Source: Balneolia bacterium | Lineage (GTDB): Bacteria; Bacteroidota; Rhodothermia; Balneolales; Cyclonatronaceae | Assembly (NCBI GenBank): GCA_003567135.1 | Contig: PXAI01000134.1 | Coordinates: 1 to 16,365 of the forward strand | Direction of reading: 5' to 3' | Length of the DNA stretch: 16,365 bases | Made by a program: the position numbers and the translations under genes | Shown here: positions 6,371-13,650 of the stretch, one piece after another | Numbering within the stretch: position 1 is the stretch's first letter | Layout: every line of letters begins with the position of its first letter | Notes under the pieces: model-generated | The model's database searches: none | What the model saw: only the letters and a program-made list of their open reading frames with translations | Told to the model about the DNA's origin: nothing

Positions 6371-7211
6371 TTTCGGCGAAAATCCCATCCAGAAATGTGT
6401 TTATCGTTTCGGGATATAGATCAAAATCGGGCAAATCGTTGTGTCCGCCCCCTTCCAGAATAACCAGCTTTTTCGAATCCGAAGCTGACGCCTTGTAAAG
6501 CTCCTCCGACATCCGCACCGGCGTAATTTCGTCCTCATCCCCCGTAATAATCAGCAACGGCATGCTGTTTTCGGCAACGCGTTTCAGGTTGTTTTCAGCT
6601 TTGATCGTATCATCCACCCGGATTCTTATAAACGGGCGAAGCAGAAACGGCACGATGCCGGAAGTCCAGCTTTCTACGGAGGAAACCGGGCTTTCCAGAA
6701 TATATCCGGCGGGATTCACCACTCCGGCCAGCCACGCCGAATTGAACGAGCCCATGCTGTGCCCGTGTAAAATCATCTCCGAAAACTCCGTTTCATAATT
6801 CTGATGCACAAAATTCACGACCGACTCCGCATCCTGCTTGATGCCGGCGACATTTGGCGAACCTGAACTGAGCCCGTATCCCCGGTAATCAAACAAAACA
6901 AGATTGACCGGAATATGTTCATACGACTCTACCAGATTCCTTGCTTTCACGATCAGAAACCCGTTACCGCCGAAGTACACCACGGTTGCCCCGGCACCGG
7001 CGCGTTCCAGATACCAAAGATGAATCTCTTCATCCCCCGATTCAATAAAATGTTCCTGAAGCGTAAAATTCGAGTTCTCAAAATAATCCGGGATGATGGT
7101 CCGGTGATTATCGAAGACGTCCGATTCACTGATTTCAATCGTAGTGCATGATGCCAGAAATATCAGCAGTGTGGTCAGGGTTCCGTGGCGGCAGATTCTA
7201 GTTGATGTCAT
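6351..7211 (-). CDS. Alpha/beta-hydrolase lipoprotein (esterase/peptidase-like)
   Basis: The protein is 286 aa from the ATG at 7211, which gives a compact lipoprotein signal ending in LASC (Cys22). An ATG at 7238 would add nine residues and is also possible. The hydrolase domain (about 70-275) has the oxyanion segment GGNG (81-84), the nucleophile elbow GHSMG with Ser152, Asp227 in GDEDEITP, and His257 in GGGHND, so the catalytic triad is complete. It resembles the BAAT/FrsA-type and prolyl-oligopeptidase-like hydrolases often annotated as lysophospholipase or dienelactone-hydrolase-like, but the substrate cannot be told from sequence. It is probably anchored in the outer or inner membrane, facing the periplasm or the surface. 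It converges on the pgm-linked lipoprotein gene with a 20-bp overlap of coding ends. Confidence 0.87.
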   Translation of the reverse strand: MTSTRICRHGTLTTLLIFLASCTTIEISESDVFDNHRTIIPDYFENSNFTLQEHFIESGDEEIHLWYLERAGAGATVVYFGGNGFLIVKARNLVESYEHIPVNLVLFDYRGYGLSSGSPNVAGIKQDAESVVNFVHQNYETEFSEMILHGHSMGSFNSAWLAGVVNPAGYILESPVSSVESWTSGIVPFLLRPFIRIRVDDTIKAENNLKRVAENSMPLLIITGDEDEITPVRMSEELYKASASDSKKLVILEGGGHNDLPDFDLYPETINTFLDGIFAETTPQAE

Positions 7212-7336
7212 AAAAAGTAGCTGTGATTTAGTTTCCATGATATCAATCTGAATTTTGGTGATGGCGTTCCTCATAATATGATCTGTCAACCTACCTACCC
7301 TCTCATTGTAAATCGAGACCTGGTTCAGTATTTTAT

Positions 7337-7365
7337 CAGTACACAAAAAATCTTTTAAAGTACTG
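7337..7365. promoter_or_regulatory. Possible operator of the toxin-antitoxin operon
   Basis: CAGTAC (7337-7342) and GTACTG (7360-7365) form an inverted repeat with an AT-rich 17-bp spacer, just before the antitoxin ATG at 7368. Phd/YefM antitoxins normally repress their own promoter through such palindromes. The arms are short, so this is only a candidate. Confidence 0.3.
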
Positions 7366-7367
7366 CC

Positions 7368-7652
7368 ATGGATATTTCAATTTCAAAAGACATCGAACCC
7401 CTTTCCGAATTCCGCAAAAAGTCAGCGGATTTTATAAAGCGTCTTAAAAAAGAAAAGCAGCCGATTATTCTTACTCAGCATGGCAAAAGTGCTGCTGTAC
7501 TGATGGATGTTTCAGAGTATGAGCGTTTTACAAAAAAAATGCAGATGCTTGAAGATTTACTTGAAGCCAAACAACAAGTTGAACAGGGTAAAACATATTC
7601 CATGGATGAGGCCAGGGAAAGAATTGAAAAGCATCTTTCTAAATGGAAGTAA
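7368..7652 (+). CDS. Type II antitoxin, Phd/YefM family
   Basis: The protein is 94 aa. The N-terminal DNA-binding part has the Phd/YefM pattern: a short strand with DI..LSEFRKKSADFIKRLK, then QPIILTQHGKSAAVLMDVSEYER (about 36-53). A helical C-terminal tail follows (LEDLLEAKQQVEQG...), which in this family wraps the toxin. Its 3' end overlaps the toxin start by 10 bp, which is typical of co-translated antitoxin-toxin pairs. The expected role is to neutralise the ParE-like toxin and to repress the operon. Confidence 0.93.
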   Translation: MDISISKDIEPLSEFRKKSADFIKRLKKEKQPIILTQHGKSAAVLMDVSEYERFTKKMQMLEDLLEAKQQVEQGKTYSMDEARERIEKHLSKWK

Positions 7653-7942
7653 TTTTTACGGATCAATTTCTTGATCGGGTTGAAGAGTGCACGGATTATA
7701 TTGCCCTCGATCATGTTTCGACGGCGATAAAATGGGCGCGCGGAGTTATTGAACAGTGCCAAAAACTAAGCAATCAACCGAAAAGTGGTAGAATAGTCCC
7801 GGAATTCAGACGTCCTGAAATCAGGGAGATTATTCATGGTAATTATCGTTTAGTCTATGAATTGAAACCCAATCAAATTGATATGTTGACCATCTGGCAT
7901 ACGAGACAGATTTTACCAGATGACCCCTATAAGGTTGGTTAA
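7643..7942 (+). CDS. Type II toxin, RelE/ParE family
   Basis: The protein is 99 aa, normal for the family. It begins with a strand (MEVIFTDQFLDR) and two helices, then has SGRIVPEFRRPEIREIIHGNYRLVYEL and a last strand ending IWHTRQI. The REI-H-NYRLVY block and the terminal H-R are the usual RelE/ParE signature. ParE-type proteins poison DNA gyrase and RelE-type proteins cut mRNA on the ribosome; sequence reading alone does not settle which applies. The ORF overlaps the antitoxin by 10 bp. Directly after its TAA, in the same frame, comes the tail of a second RelE-fold toxin (HigB), so the gene sits exactly on a recombination joint. Confidence 0.92.
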   Translation: MEVIFTDQFLDRVEECTDYIALDHVSTAIKWARGVIEQCQKLSNQPKSGRIVPEFRRPEIREIIHGNYRLVYELKPNQIDMLTIWHTRQILPDDPYKVG

Positions 7943-8062
7943 CAGGCATTGCGTGGAGATTACAAAGGTTATCACAGCATTCGAATCAACACTCAATGGA
8001 GAATCGTATTCCGCTGGCAGGATTCCAGTGCATATAGCGTAGAAATAATCGATTATCACTAA
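7943..8062 (+). pseudogene. higB: 5'-truncated higB toxin remnant
   Basis: The frame immediately after the ParE-like stop reads ALRGDYKGYHSIRIN, then TQWRIVFRWQ, then AYSVEIIDYH and TAA. This is the distinctive C-terminal 40 or so residues of HigB (family pattern LKGDRKGQYSIRIN-QWRICFRW...VEIVDYH). The first 50 or so residues and the start codon are missing. The fragment is in frame with the upstream toxin gene, separated from it by just that gene's TAA. It lies 22 bp upstream of an intact higA, the natural gene order for higBA. It is therefore a decapitated toxin, most likely made when the Phd-ParE-type module was joined into a former higBA locus. Confidence 0.88.
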
Positions 8063-8084
8063 TAAACAGAACAAGTGAATCATT

Positions 8085-8375
8085 ATGATTCCAAAAAACA
8101 GAGTAACTACACATCCCGGCAAAATCTTACTGAAAGAGTTTCTTGAGCCAATGGGACTAACACAGAAAGATTTAGCAGAACATCTGGAAATACCCATTCA
8201 ACGGATTAACGAAATTGTGAGAGGCAAAAGAGGAATTTCACCGGATACAGCCTGGCTGCTATCCGAAGCGTTTGACACCTCCCCGGAATTTTGGCTGAAC
8301 TTGCAGTCAATGCATGATTTATCTTTAAATCGCCCAACCAGACATATAAAATCCTTAAAAGCTGTTCAAGCATAA
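8085..8375 (+). CDS. higA: HigA antitoxin, XRE-type helix-turn-helix
   Basis: The protein is 96 aa, the standard HigA length. It starts PKNRVTTHPGKILLKEFLEPMGLTQKDLAEHL and continues with IPIQRINEIVRGKRGISPDTAWLLSEAFDTSPEFWLNLQ, the classical HigA/VapI HTH pattern (HTH at about residues 24-50). HigA binds and inhibits the HigB mRNA interferase and represses its operon. Here its partner is only a C-terminal fragment, so HigA is an orphan. It may persist as an anti-addiction protein against external HigB or as a transcriptional regulator. There is no sign of decay in the reading frame. Confidence 0.93.
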   Translation: MIPKNRVTTHPGKILLKEFLEPMGLTQKDLAEHLEIPIQRINEIVRGKRGISPDTAWLLSEAFDTSPEFWLNLQSMHDLSLNRPTRHIKSLKAVQA

Positions 8376-8423
8376 CAACTGTGAAAGACCAGCTAACTGT
8401 AAAGAAGCTATCTCAGCCAGGCG

Positions 8424-8471
8424 CAGCCCTGTAGTAGAGACGCTATACATGGCGTCTCTACTACAGAGCTG
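8424..8471. repeat. REP-like palindrome
   Basis: Perfect 15-bp arms CTGTAGTAGAGACGC (8429-8443) and GCGTCTCTACTACAG (8452-8466) flank an 8-bp loop. With one mismatch the arms extend to 20 bp (8424-8471). It is the same core as the 12117 element. It lies between higA and the gap terminator and has no T-run of its own. Confidence 0.88.
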
Positions 8472-8517
8472 CCGATACATTTATTTTTATTTGATATAAA
8501 TCAATTATTTACAACAT

Positions 8518-8551
8518 AAAAAAAGCCGTCTCTCCGAAGAGAAACGGCTTT
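8518..8551 (-). terminator. Rho-independent terminator of gap
   Basis: Read on the minus strand, a stem AAAGCCGTTTCTC / GAGAGACGGCTTT with an UUCG-type tetraloop (TTCG) is followed by an uninterrupted run of seven T. It starts 27 bp after the gap stop. The UUCG loop and the T-run make it a convincing intrinsic terminator. Confidence 0.92.
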
Positions 8552-8578
8552 AAAACTATTCGCTAATCCTAAAAGGGA

Positions 8579-9580
8579 TTATCCGAATCTCAGGATAAGA
8601 TCAACGGTACGCATAGAGTATCCGGCCTCGTTGTCGTACCAGCCGACAACTTTAACCATTTTGCCGTCAACCTTTGTAATCTCGCTGTCGTAAATACAGG
8701 AGTGCGGGTTGCCGATGATATCGGTAGATACGATAGGCTCATCGGTGAACTCGAGAATTCCTTTGAGATTGCCGTTGGCTGCCTCTTTGAACTTGGCAGT
8801 AACTTCCTCAAGAGTAGTTTCCTTCTCAACTTCACAGGTGAAATCAGTGATAGAACCGGTTGGAACCGGAACGCGGATTGCTCCGCCATCGAGTTTACCT
8901 TTCAGGTGCGGAAGTACGAGGCCTACCGCTTTAGCAGCACCGGTTGTGGTCGGAACCATATTAACCGCAGCAGCGCGCGCACGACGAAGATCTTTGTGAG
9001 GACCGTCAACGGTTCCCTGATCGCCTGTGTATGCGTGGATGGTGGTCATAAATCCTTTAACAACACCGAAGGCGTCATCAAGAACTTTTACCATCGGCGC
9101 GAGGCAGTTCGTAGTACAGCTCGCATTTGAGAATACGCCCTTTTCACCGGCTTCGATGGTATCATCATTCACACCAAGTACAACGGTTTTCAGATCACCT
9201 TTCGCAGGTGCGGAAATGATCACACGATCAGCGCCGGCCTCGAGATGCTTGCTTGCTGTATCTTTACTTGTGAAGAAACCTGTACTCTCAACAACAGTAG
9301 TTACGCCAAGTTCGCCCCATTTGAGGTTCGCCGGGTCGCGTTCAGCTGATACAAGAATTTTCTTGCCGTCGATTACAAGGTGATCACCTTCAGAACGTAC
9401 TTCTGCAGGAAATCTTCCCTGAACAGAATCATATTTAAGGAGATGTGCGAGCGTAGCCGCGTTTGTAAGGTCGTTTACCGCTACAATTTCAATCTTATCG
9501 CTGTGCAGCTCATAAATACTTCTGGCAACGAGTCGGCCAATCCGGCCAAATCCGTTGATACCTACTTTTATTTTACCCAT
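8579..9580 (-). CDS. gap: Glyceraldehyde-3-phosphate dehydrogenase, type I
   Basis: The protein is 333 aa, standard for the family. The NAD-binding Rossmann start is GINGFGRIGR (7-16), with VNDL around 36-38, where the acidic residue favours NAD over NADP. The catalytic motif SNASCTTNCLAP has the nucleophile Cys155, and His182 in TTIHAYTGDQ activates it. The substrate-phosphate region PTTTGAAKAVG and the C-terminal WYDNEAGYS are present. It oxidises glyceraldehyde 3-phosphate to 1,3-bisphosphoglycerate in glycolysis, and the reverse in gluconeogenesis. It appears to be a single-gene transcript, with its own terminator downstream and a 462-bp upstream region shared with the divergent TonB receptor gene. 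Confidence 0.97.
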   Translation of the reverse strand: MGKIKVGINGFGRIGRLVARSIYELHSDKIEIVAVNDLTNAATLAHLLKYDSVQGRFPAEVRSEGDHLVIDGKKILVSAERDPANLKWGELGVTTVVESTGFFTSKDTASKHLEAGADRVIISAPAKGDLKTVVLGVNDDTIEAGEKGVFSNASCTTNCLAPMVKVLDDAFGVVKGFMTTIHAYTGDQGTVDGPHKDLRRARAAAVNMVPTTTGAAKAVGLVLPHLKGKLDGGAIRVPVPTGSITDFTCEVEKETTLEEVTAKFKEAANGNLKGILEFTDEPIVSTDIIGNPHSCIYDSEITKVDGKMVKVVGWYDNEAGYSMRTVDLILRFG

Positions 9581-10042
9581 TTTGTTTAATTATTTGATTC
9601 GTATTAACACCGTCTTCCGCCATTTCCATGACGCGGTTTTTTAAAAATTATTCATCAGTTAAGGTACCATTTAAAGCCGGATTTATCAAGATTATAACAC
9701 ATTTTAGAGCCCGCTTTATTCAGCTATAACATATCTTTAACACTGTTTTTATTTCGTGGAATCGCTTTTCTGTGTTTTGACCTTTTTTGTATCTGAATTA
9801 ATACTAACCAGTGAGAAATTTTTTCATGTCGAATACTTAAGTACTTACCTGAAAAGTCAACTCTGCCCTATGGTTAAAATCGTGTTAAGTGGCGAGCAAA
9901 CCACTCAACACTCAACACTTTAACGCAGTTAAAAAAAGCGATCGCCATTCCACGAATAAAGTATATTCAAATCCCCGATTCTTTCGGAATGATATTACTA
10001 TCTGATCAGTTATGCGTGTAATCCCATTAAGCGCAATATTCT
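9581..10042. promoter_or_regulatory. Divergent intergenic region (gap / TonB receptor) with an imperfect long-range inverted repeat
   Basis: These 462 AT-rich bases hold no convincing ORF. They contain an inverted repeat whose arms are 9748-9769 and 9932-9960. Both carry TTTATT(T)CGTGGAAT...CGCTTTT in opposite orientation; the second copy has four extra bases (GGCG) in the middle. The 160 or so bases between could be a small non-autonomous element or a fold-back RNA. Promoters for gap and for the receptor must also lie here, but no boxes can be assigned with confidence. Confidence 0.45.
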
Positions 10043-12091
10043 ATGAAGATCTTTACCGTTACATTTCTGCTTCTGACCTTTTCGTTATCTGATCTCTTCG
10101 CTCAGGCTGAACCCGATACCATCTCCGTAATTCTGGACGAAGCCCGCATCGAAGCATCGCGTCTCACGGAAGGTGCCCGGCAGGCTCCGTTCGCATTTTC
10201 ACTTAGCAGGATTTCGGAGGATCGAAGAATTACATCACCCGCTCCCACGCTTGCGGCACCGCTTCAGGGCATTCCCGGACTCTGGGTAAACGACCGACAT
10301 AATCACGCGCTGGGCGAGCGAATTTCTGTTCGGGGGATGGGCTGGCGCGCCTCGTTTGGCGTTCGCGGCGTTTTCATCATGCTGGATGGCGTTCCGCTTA
10401 CGATGCCCGACGGCCAGGCGATTATGAGTCTGGTTGATCCCTCGTTTATCCACGAAACGGAGCTGATTCGAGGCCCGGCGGCCAGTTTCTGGGGAAATGC
10501 CGGCGGCGGCGCATTGATTTTATCCACCTCACCGGCTTCTCCTTCAGCCGAACCGATGGTGCGTACACGCTTCACAACCGGCAGCTTCGGGTATTACAAA
10601 ACAGATATCGAAACCCAGTTTGGAGTCGGCAGCAACCGCTACACGCTGTACGGCTCTCAGTTTTTTCAGGATGGATTTCGCGATCACTCCCGGTTCGAAG
10701 CCTGGCGTTTTGGCGGCCACGCGGACATCAACACGGGAAGTGAATCGCGGTTGAGGCTGACAGGCGTATTCCTGGAATCTCCGGTCAGTGATAATCCGGG
10801 TTCACTCGCATTCGAACAATCACAGAACGAACCCGATGCATCAAACCCGAATAACGTGAATCAGCAGGCGGGAAAACTTACCACACATGGTCAGATTGGT
10901 GCTGATTATGTTCATGCTGTGGGAGACGGATTACTCAGACTGCAAACCTGGGGATTGTATCGCAATCTACGGAATCCTCTGGCTTTCGCATGGATACAGG
11001 TTAACCGAACCGCTGGCGGGATAAGAACAGGATATTCGGTTGAGCGCTCTGATTTCGAGTGGAGCGTGGGCGTGGATGCCTCGCTGCAATCCGACCGCCG
11101 CAGAAACTGGGTAAATGATGGCGGTGATCGTGGAAATCTTACGCTCAGCCAGCTGGAACAGGTAACCTCAACCGGCGCATTCGGGCGGATCAGAATTCCC
11201 ATCGACCGTCTGTCGTTTTCATTCGGATTACGCGCTGATCTCCTCTATTTCGAAAACAACGACCGTATGCCCGACTCCGGCGACGATACCTCCGGAAACC
11301 GAACGTTCAACGCGCTGAGCCCGATGGCCGGCATCAGCTATGACTTTGGTTCCGCTACCGCGTGGCTGAACTTCAGCAGCGGATTCGAAACGCCGACCAC
11401 CACCGAACTGGTAAACCGCCCCGACATGACCGGGGGATTCAATCCCGATCTTCAGCCCGAAAGATATTACGGCTTCGAAACCGGACTTCGCGGCCAGTTT
11501 GACGATTGGGGCCTTTTATACGATCTGGCCGTTTACCGGATGTACGTGAATGATCTGCTGCTGCCCTTCCGCACCGAAGAAGGCGGCGACCGTGATTTCT
11601 ACCAGAACGCCGGCGCCACCCTCCACGACGGATTCGAAGCCCAGGTGCAGTGGATCGCAAACCGCATCTTCAATACTACGCTCTCCTACACAAGAAACTT
11701 TTTCCGGTTCAACAACGAAGCACTTACCGTAAACGGCGAGTCCGTTGAAGGAAACCGCCTGCCCGGAATACCGGATCACCGCTTTTCAGGAATCGCCGAA
11801 ATAACGCTCTCCCCCGTTCAGCTCCGTCTGGATGGTGAAGTAAGCAGCTCCTACTACGTGAATAATCAAAACTCCGAGAAAAATCCGGCATACGCCGTAC
11901 TCAACGCAAATATTTCCGTAATCGACTGGTCACCCACGCCCCAGCTGCGGATCACCCCCTTTTTTCAAATCAACAATATCTTCGACGAACGCTACAACAG
12001 CTCCGTAATCATTAACGCCTTCGGCGGCAGATACTACGAACCCGCCCCCGGAAGACATTTTATGGGCGGCGTTAGCGTAAGGTTTAATTAG
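10043..12091 (+). CDS. TonB-dependent outer-membrane receptor, FecA-like
   Basis: The protein is 682 aa. The signal peptide is residues 1-20 (cleavage FA|QAEP), and a possible TonB box lies in TISVILDEARIEAS (26-39). The plug domain (about 30-165) contains LAAPLQGIPGLWVND, ISVRGMG (94-100), FIMLDGVPLTMPDGQ (111-125) and RGPAASFWGNAGGGAL (143-158). The rest is a 22-strand-type barrel with alternating aromatic girdles, ending HFMGGVSVRFN with the terminal aromatic residue needed for outer-membrane insertion. The LDGVPLT-PDGQ wording is typical of the FecA / ferric-citrate-type group (COG4772), so uptake of a ferric chelate is plausible, but the ligand is not proven. It lacks the N-terminal carboxypeptidase-like domain and the SusD partner seen in Bacteroidota glycan receptors. 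Confidence 0.93.
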   Translation: MKIFTVTFLLLTFSLSDLFAQAEPDTISVILDEARIEASRLTEGARQAPFAFSLSRISEDRRITSPAPTLAAPLQGIPGLWVNDRHNHALGERISVRGMGWRASFGVRGVFIMLDGVPLTMPDGQAIMSLVDPSFIHETELIRGPAASFWGNAGGGALILSTSPASPSAEPMVRTRFTTGSFGYYKTDIETQFGVGSNRYTLYGSQFFQDGFRDHSRFEAWRFGGHADINTGSESRLRLTGVFLESPVSDNPGSLAFEQSQNEPDASNPNNVNQQAGKLTTHGQIGADYVHAVGDGLLRLQTWGLYRNLRNPLAFAWIQVNRTAGGIRTGYSVERSDFEWSVGVDASLQSDRRRNWVNDGGDRGNLTLSQLEQVTSTGAFGRIRIPIDRLSFSFGLRADLLYFENNDRMPDSGDDTSGNRTFNALSPMAGISYDFGSATAWLNFSSGFETPTTTELVNRPDMTGGFNPDLQPERYYGFETGLRGQFDDWGLLYDLAVYRMYVNDLLLPFRTEEGGDRDFYQNAGATLHDGFEAQVQWIANRIFNTTLSYTRNFFRFNNEALTVNGESVEGNRLPGIPDHRFSGIAEITLSPVQLRLDGEVSSSYYVNNQNSEKNPAYAVLNANISVIDWSPTPQLRITPFFQINNIFDERYNSSVIINAFGGRYYEPAPGRHFMGGVSVRFN

Positions 12092-12116
12092 GCAGGCCAT
12101 TTTTTCGGAAACCCCG

Positions 12117-12166
12117 GCACGCCTGTAGTAGAGACGCCATGCATGGCGTCTCTACTACAGGCGTGC
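12117..12166. repeat. Perfect 50-bp palindrome (REP-like)
   Basis: Two 25-bp arms meet without a loop at the centre CATG|CATG. The outer part is GCACGCCTGTAGTAGAGACG and the inner part is CCATG. It shares GTAGTAGAGACGC with the 8424 element and GTAGA-ACGC with the 118 element. It lies 25 bp after the receptor stop and could act as a mRNA 3' end hairpin, but no T-run follows. Confidence 0.95.
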
Positions 12167-12525
12167 TCCATTATTCTGATTAGGCCGTCGGGATCTGCAA
12201 CATTAAAGTTCTAACCCAAACGGGTGATCAATTCCGAAGTCTCTCAACCCGCTCACCCGATCACGCCCCGAATCAAAGGGAACTGACCACGAATGTGGTC
12301 AAACTAAAGTAACCCCGGATCGCGAAGCCGAAGCGACAGCAAGGCGCAGCAATCCGGGGATCAGCAAACCCACGAAAACGGCCCGAGCTGAGATCATCTT
12401 TGTAACACTTTAGCAGCCGAGGGCTCCACTACGCACTCCCCAAAAAACAATCCCCAATTTTTTTCAAAAAACTTAAATCCGCTTTCTAACTCACTTCGTA
12501 CTTGCAGGTGTACATTCAATCAAAC
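12167..12525. repeat. Gene-free stretch with short inverted repeats
   Basis: No ORF is supported here. Two inverted repeats are visible. TGACCAC-gaat-GTGGTCA at 12284-12301 is a small perfect hairpin. CCCCGGAT (12313-12320) and ATCCGGGG (12352-12359) enclose a GCGAAGC/GAAGCGAC/GGCGCAGC-rich stretch that looks like an intergenic repeat element. Base composition differs from the flanking genes. No known RNA family is recognised. Confidence 0.5.
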
Positions 12526-12562
12526 ATTCAGAATACCCTTATCAGCAACTGATATTCTGAAT
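12526..12562 (+). promoter_or_regulatory. Leader hairpin upstream of the SOD/CHRD-like lipoprotein
   Basis: ATTCAGAAT (12526-12534) pairs with ATTCTGAAT (12554-12562), and inside it ATCAG (12541-12545) pairs with CTGAT (12549-12553). This gives 14 paired bases with one 6-nt bulge and a 3-nt loop. It ends 25 bp before the ATG at 12588, so it would be a 5'-leader stem-loop, or an operator on DNA. The function is not known. Confidence 0.55.
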
Positions 12563-12587
12563 CAACCAAAATCAAATACCAACTGTT

Positions 12588-13595
12588 ATGAATTTGTTTG
12601 AAAAAGCATCTGCTAAACTTACAGCATTTACCTCAATCCTCATTTTCGCGTTTATTTTCGCCGCGTGCAGCGACAGCTCCACAGGCCCGGATTTCGATCC
12701 CGGCATGGCTGAAGCCAGCTACGCCTTCAACGAAGGCCAGCTGCTCGGGGATGTAAACACCGCCTACCGCGGAGAGCACAACCGTGATCTGATGTCTACC
12801 ATTATGATCGAAGAAAACGAGGATGGTACGGCAACCATTACCTACACGCTCAACAACACGATCTCCGGCGAAACGTATCCGGTGCACGGCCACGATGCCG
12901 CCGATCCGGCCACTACGCCAAACGGCACACCGTATATTGAAGCTCCAAATTCCGAGCTGTCAACGATGATAACCGGCAACGGCGGAAGCGTAAGCTCCAC
13001 CATTGAAACGGAGACCATCACATATAACGAACTCGTGAACTCCTACGAAGGATTCTACGTCGTGCATGATCCTACCCAGGAAATCAGCACAACGGATCTG
13101 ACGACCTACCTCATACTTGGTATTTATGGCCAGAGCCTGCAGGCCGGCAGCCCTGAGCAGAGATCAGAAACGTTTACGTACAGCTTCAACGAAGGCCAGC
13201 TTCTGGATAATCCTGATACAGCCTACGAAGGTGAGCATCCGCGTAATCTTTCCGCTACCGTAGTCGTGGAAGAGCAGCTAAACGGCCTCGCAACCGTGAT
13301 GGTAACGCTGAACAATACACTCGACGGCCAGACGTATCCTGTACACTCTCACGATGCTGCCGATCCTGCGACCACACCAAACGGAACACCATACGATGAA
13401 GCGCCAAACAGCCAGCTTTCAGGCATGATCTCAGGAAACGGATCAGACGCAAGCACGACGTTCGAAACTTCATCCATCACATACATGGACCTGCTGAATG
13501 ATTACGAAGGATTTTTCGTAGTCCACGATCCAACCCAGGACATCAGCACTACAGACCTGACGACCTACCTCATCCTTGGCCTCACAACCAGATAG
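12588..13595 (+). CDS. Lipoprotein with two tandem CHRD / Cu-Zn SOD-like domains
   Basis: The protein is 335 aa. The lipoprotein signal ends at FAAC (Cys27). Two homologous domains follow, at about 42-182 and 195-335. Each begins with (A/T)xxYxFNEGQLL and contains YPVHxHDAADPATTPNGTPY, with His100/His102 and His253/His255. Each ends with YEGF(Y/F)VVHDPTQ(E/D)ISTTDLTTYLILG, with His160 and His313. The HxH pair plus a later VVHDP recalls the copper ligands of Cu/Zn superoxide dismutase (HVH... and VVHE-DDL) and the related CHRD beta-sandwich; zinc-site histidines are not evident. I infer a metal-binding or structural envelope protein. SOD activity is unproven. The near-identity of the His-bearing segments in both repeats suggests recent duplication or selection on that surface. 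It has its own terminator. Confidence 0.75.
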   Translation: MNLFEKASAKLTAFTSILIFAFIFAACSDSSTGPDFDPGMAEASYAFNEGQLLGDVNTAYRGEHNRDLMSTIMIEENEDGTATITYTLNNTISGETYPVHGHDAADPATTPNGTPYIEAPNSELSTMITGNGGSVSSTIETETITYNELVNSYEGFYVVHDPTQEISTTDLTTYLILGIYGQSLQAGSPEQRSETFTYSFNEGQLLDNPDTAYEGEHPRNLSATVVVEEQLNGLATVMVTLNNTLDGQTYPVHSHDAADPATTPNGTPYDEAPNSQLSGMISGNGSDASTTFETSSITYMDLLNDYEGFFVVHDPTQDISTTDLTTYLILGLTTR

Positions 13596-13615
13596 TTCTG
13601 ACTCAGAACCAACCC

Positions 13616-13650
13616 CAAGCCGGAGAAACTTTTTTTCTCCGGCTTTTTTT
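13616..13650 (+). terminator. Rho-independent terminator of the SOD/CHRD-like lipoprotein gene
   Basis: A GC-rich stem AAGCCGGAGAAA / TTTCTCCGGCTT with a short loop is followed by a T-run (TTTTTTT). It begins 21 bp after the stop codon at 13595, a textbook intrinsic terminator. Confidence 0.95.

Noticed and set aside
8590..9589. Several long ORFs on both strands within gap
   Set aside because: They are shadow frames of a highly conserved gene with strong codon bias, and none resembles a protein family.
10043..12091. TonB receptor as a SusC-type glycan importer
   Set aside because: There is no N-terminal carboxypeptidase-like domain, the length is well short of SusC, there is no SusD neighbour, and the plug wording matches FecA-type receptors.
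12117..12166. 50-bp palindrome as the terminator of the TonB receptor gene
   Set aside because: No T-run follows on either side, and closely related palindromes occur at unrelated positions, so a repeat element is the better reading.
12092..12587. Riboswitch or tRNA in the long intergenic region
   Set aside because: No cloverleaf or conserved riboswitch core could be found by eye; only repeats and a leader hairpin are visible.
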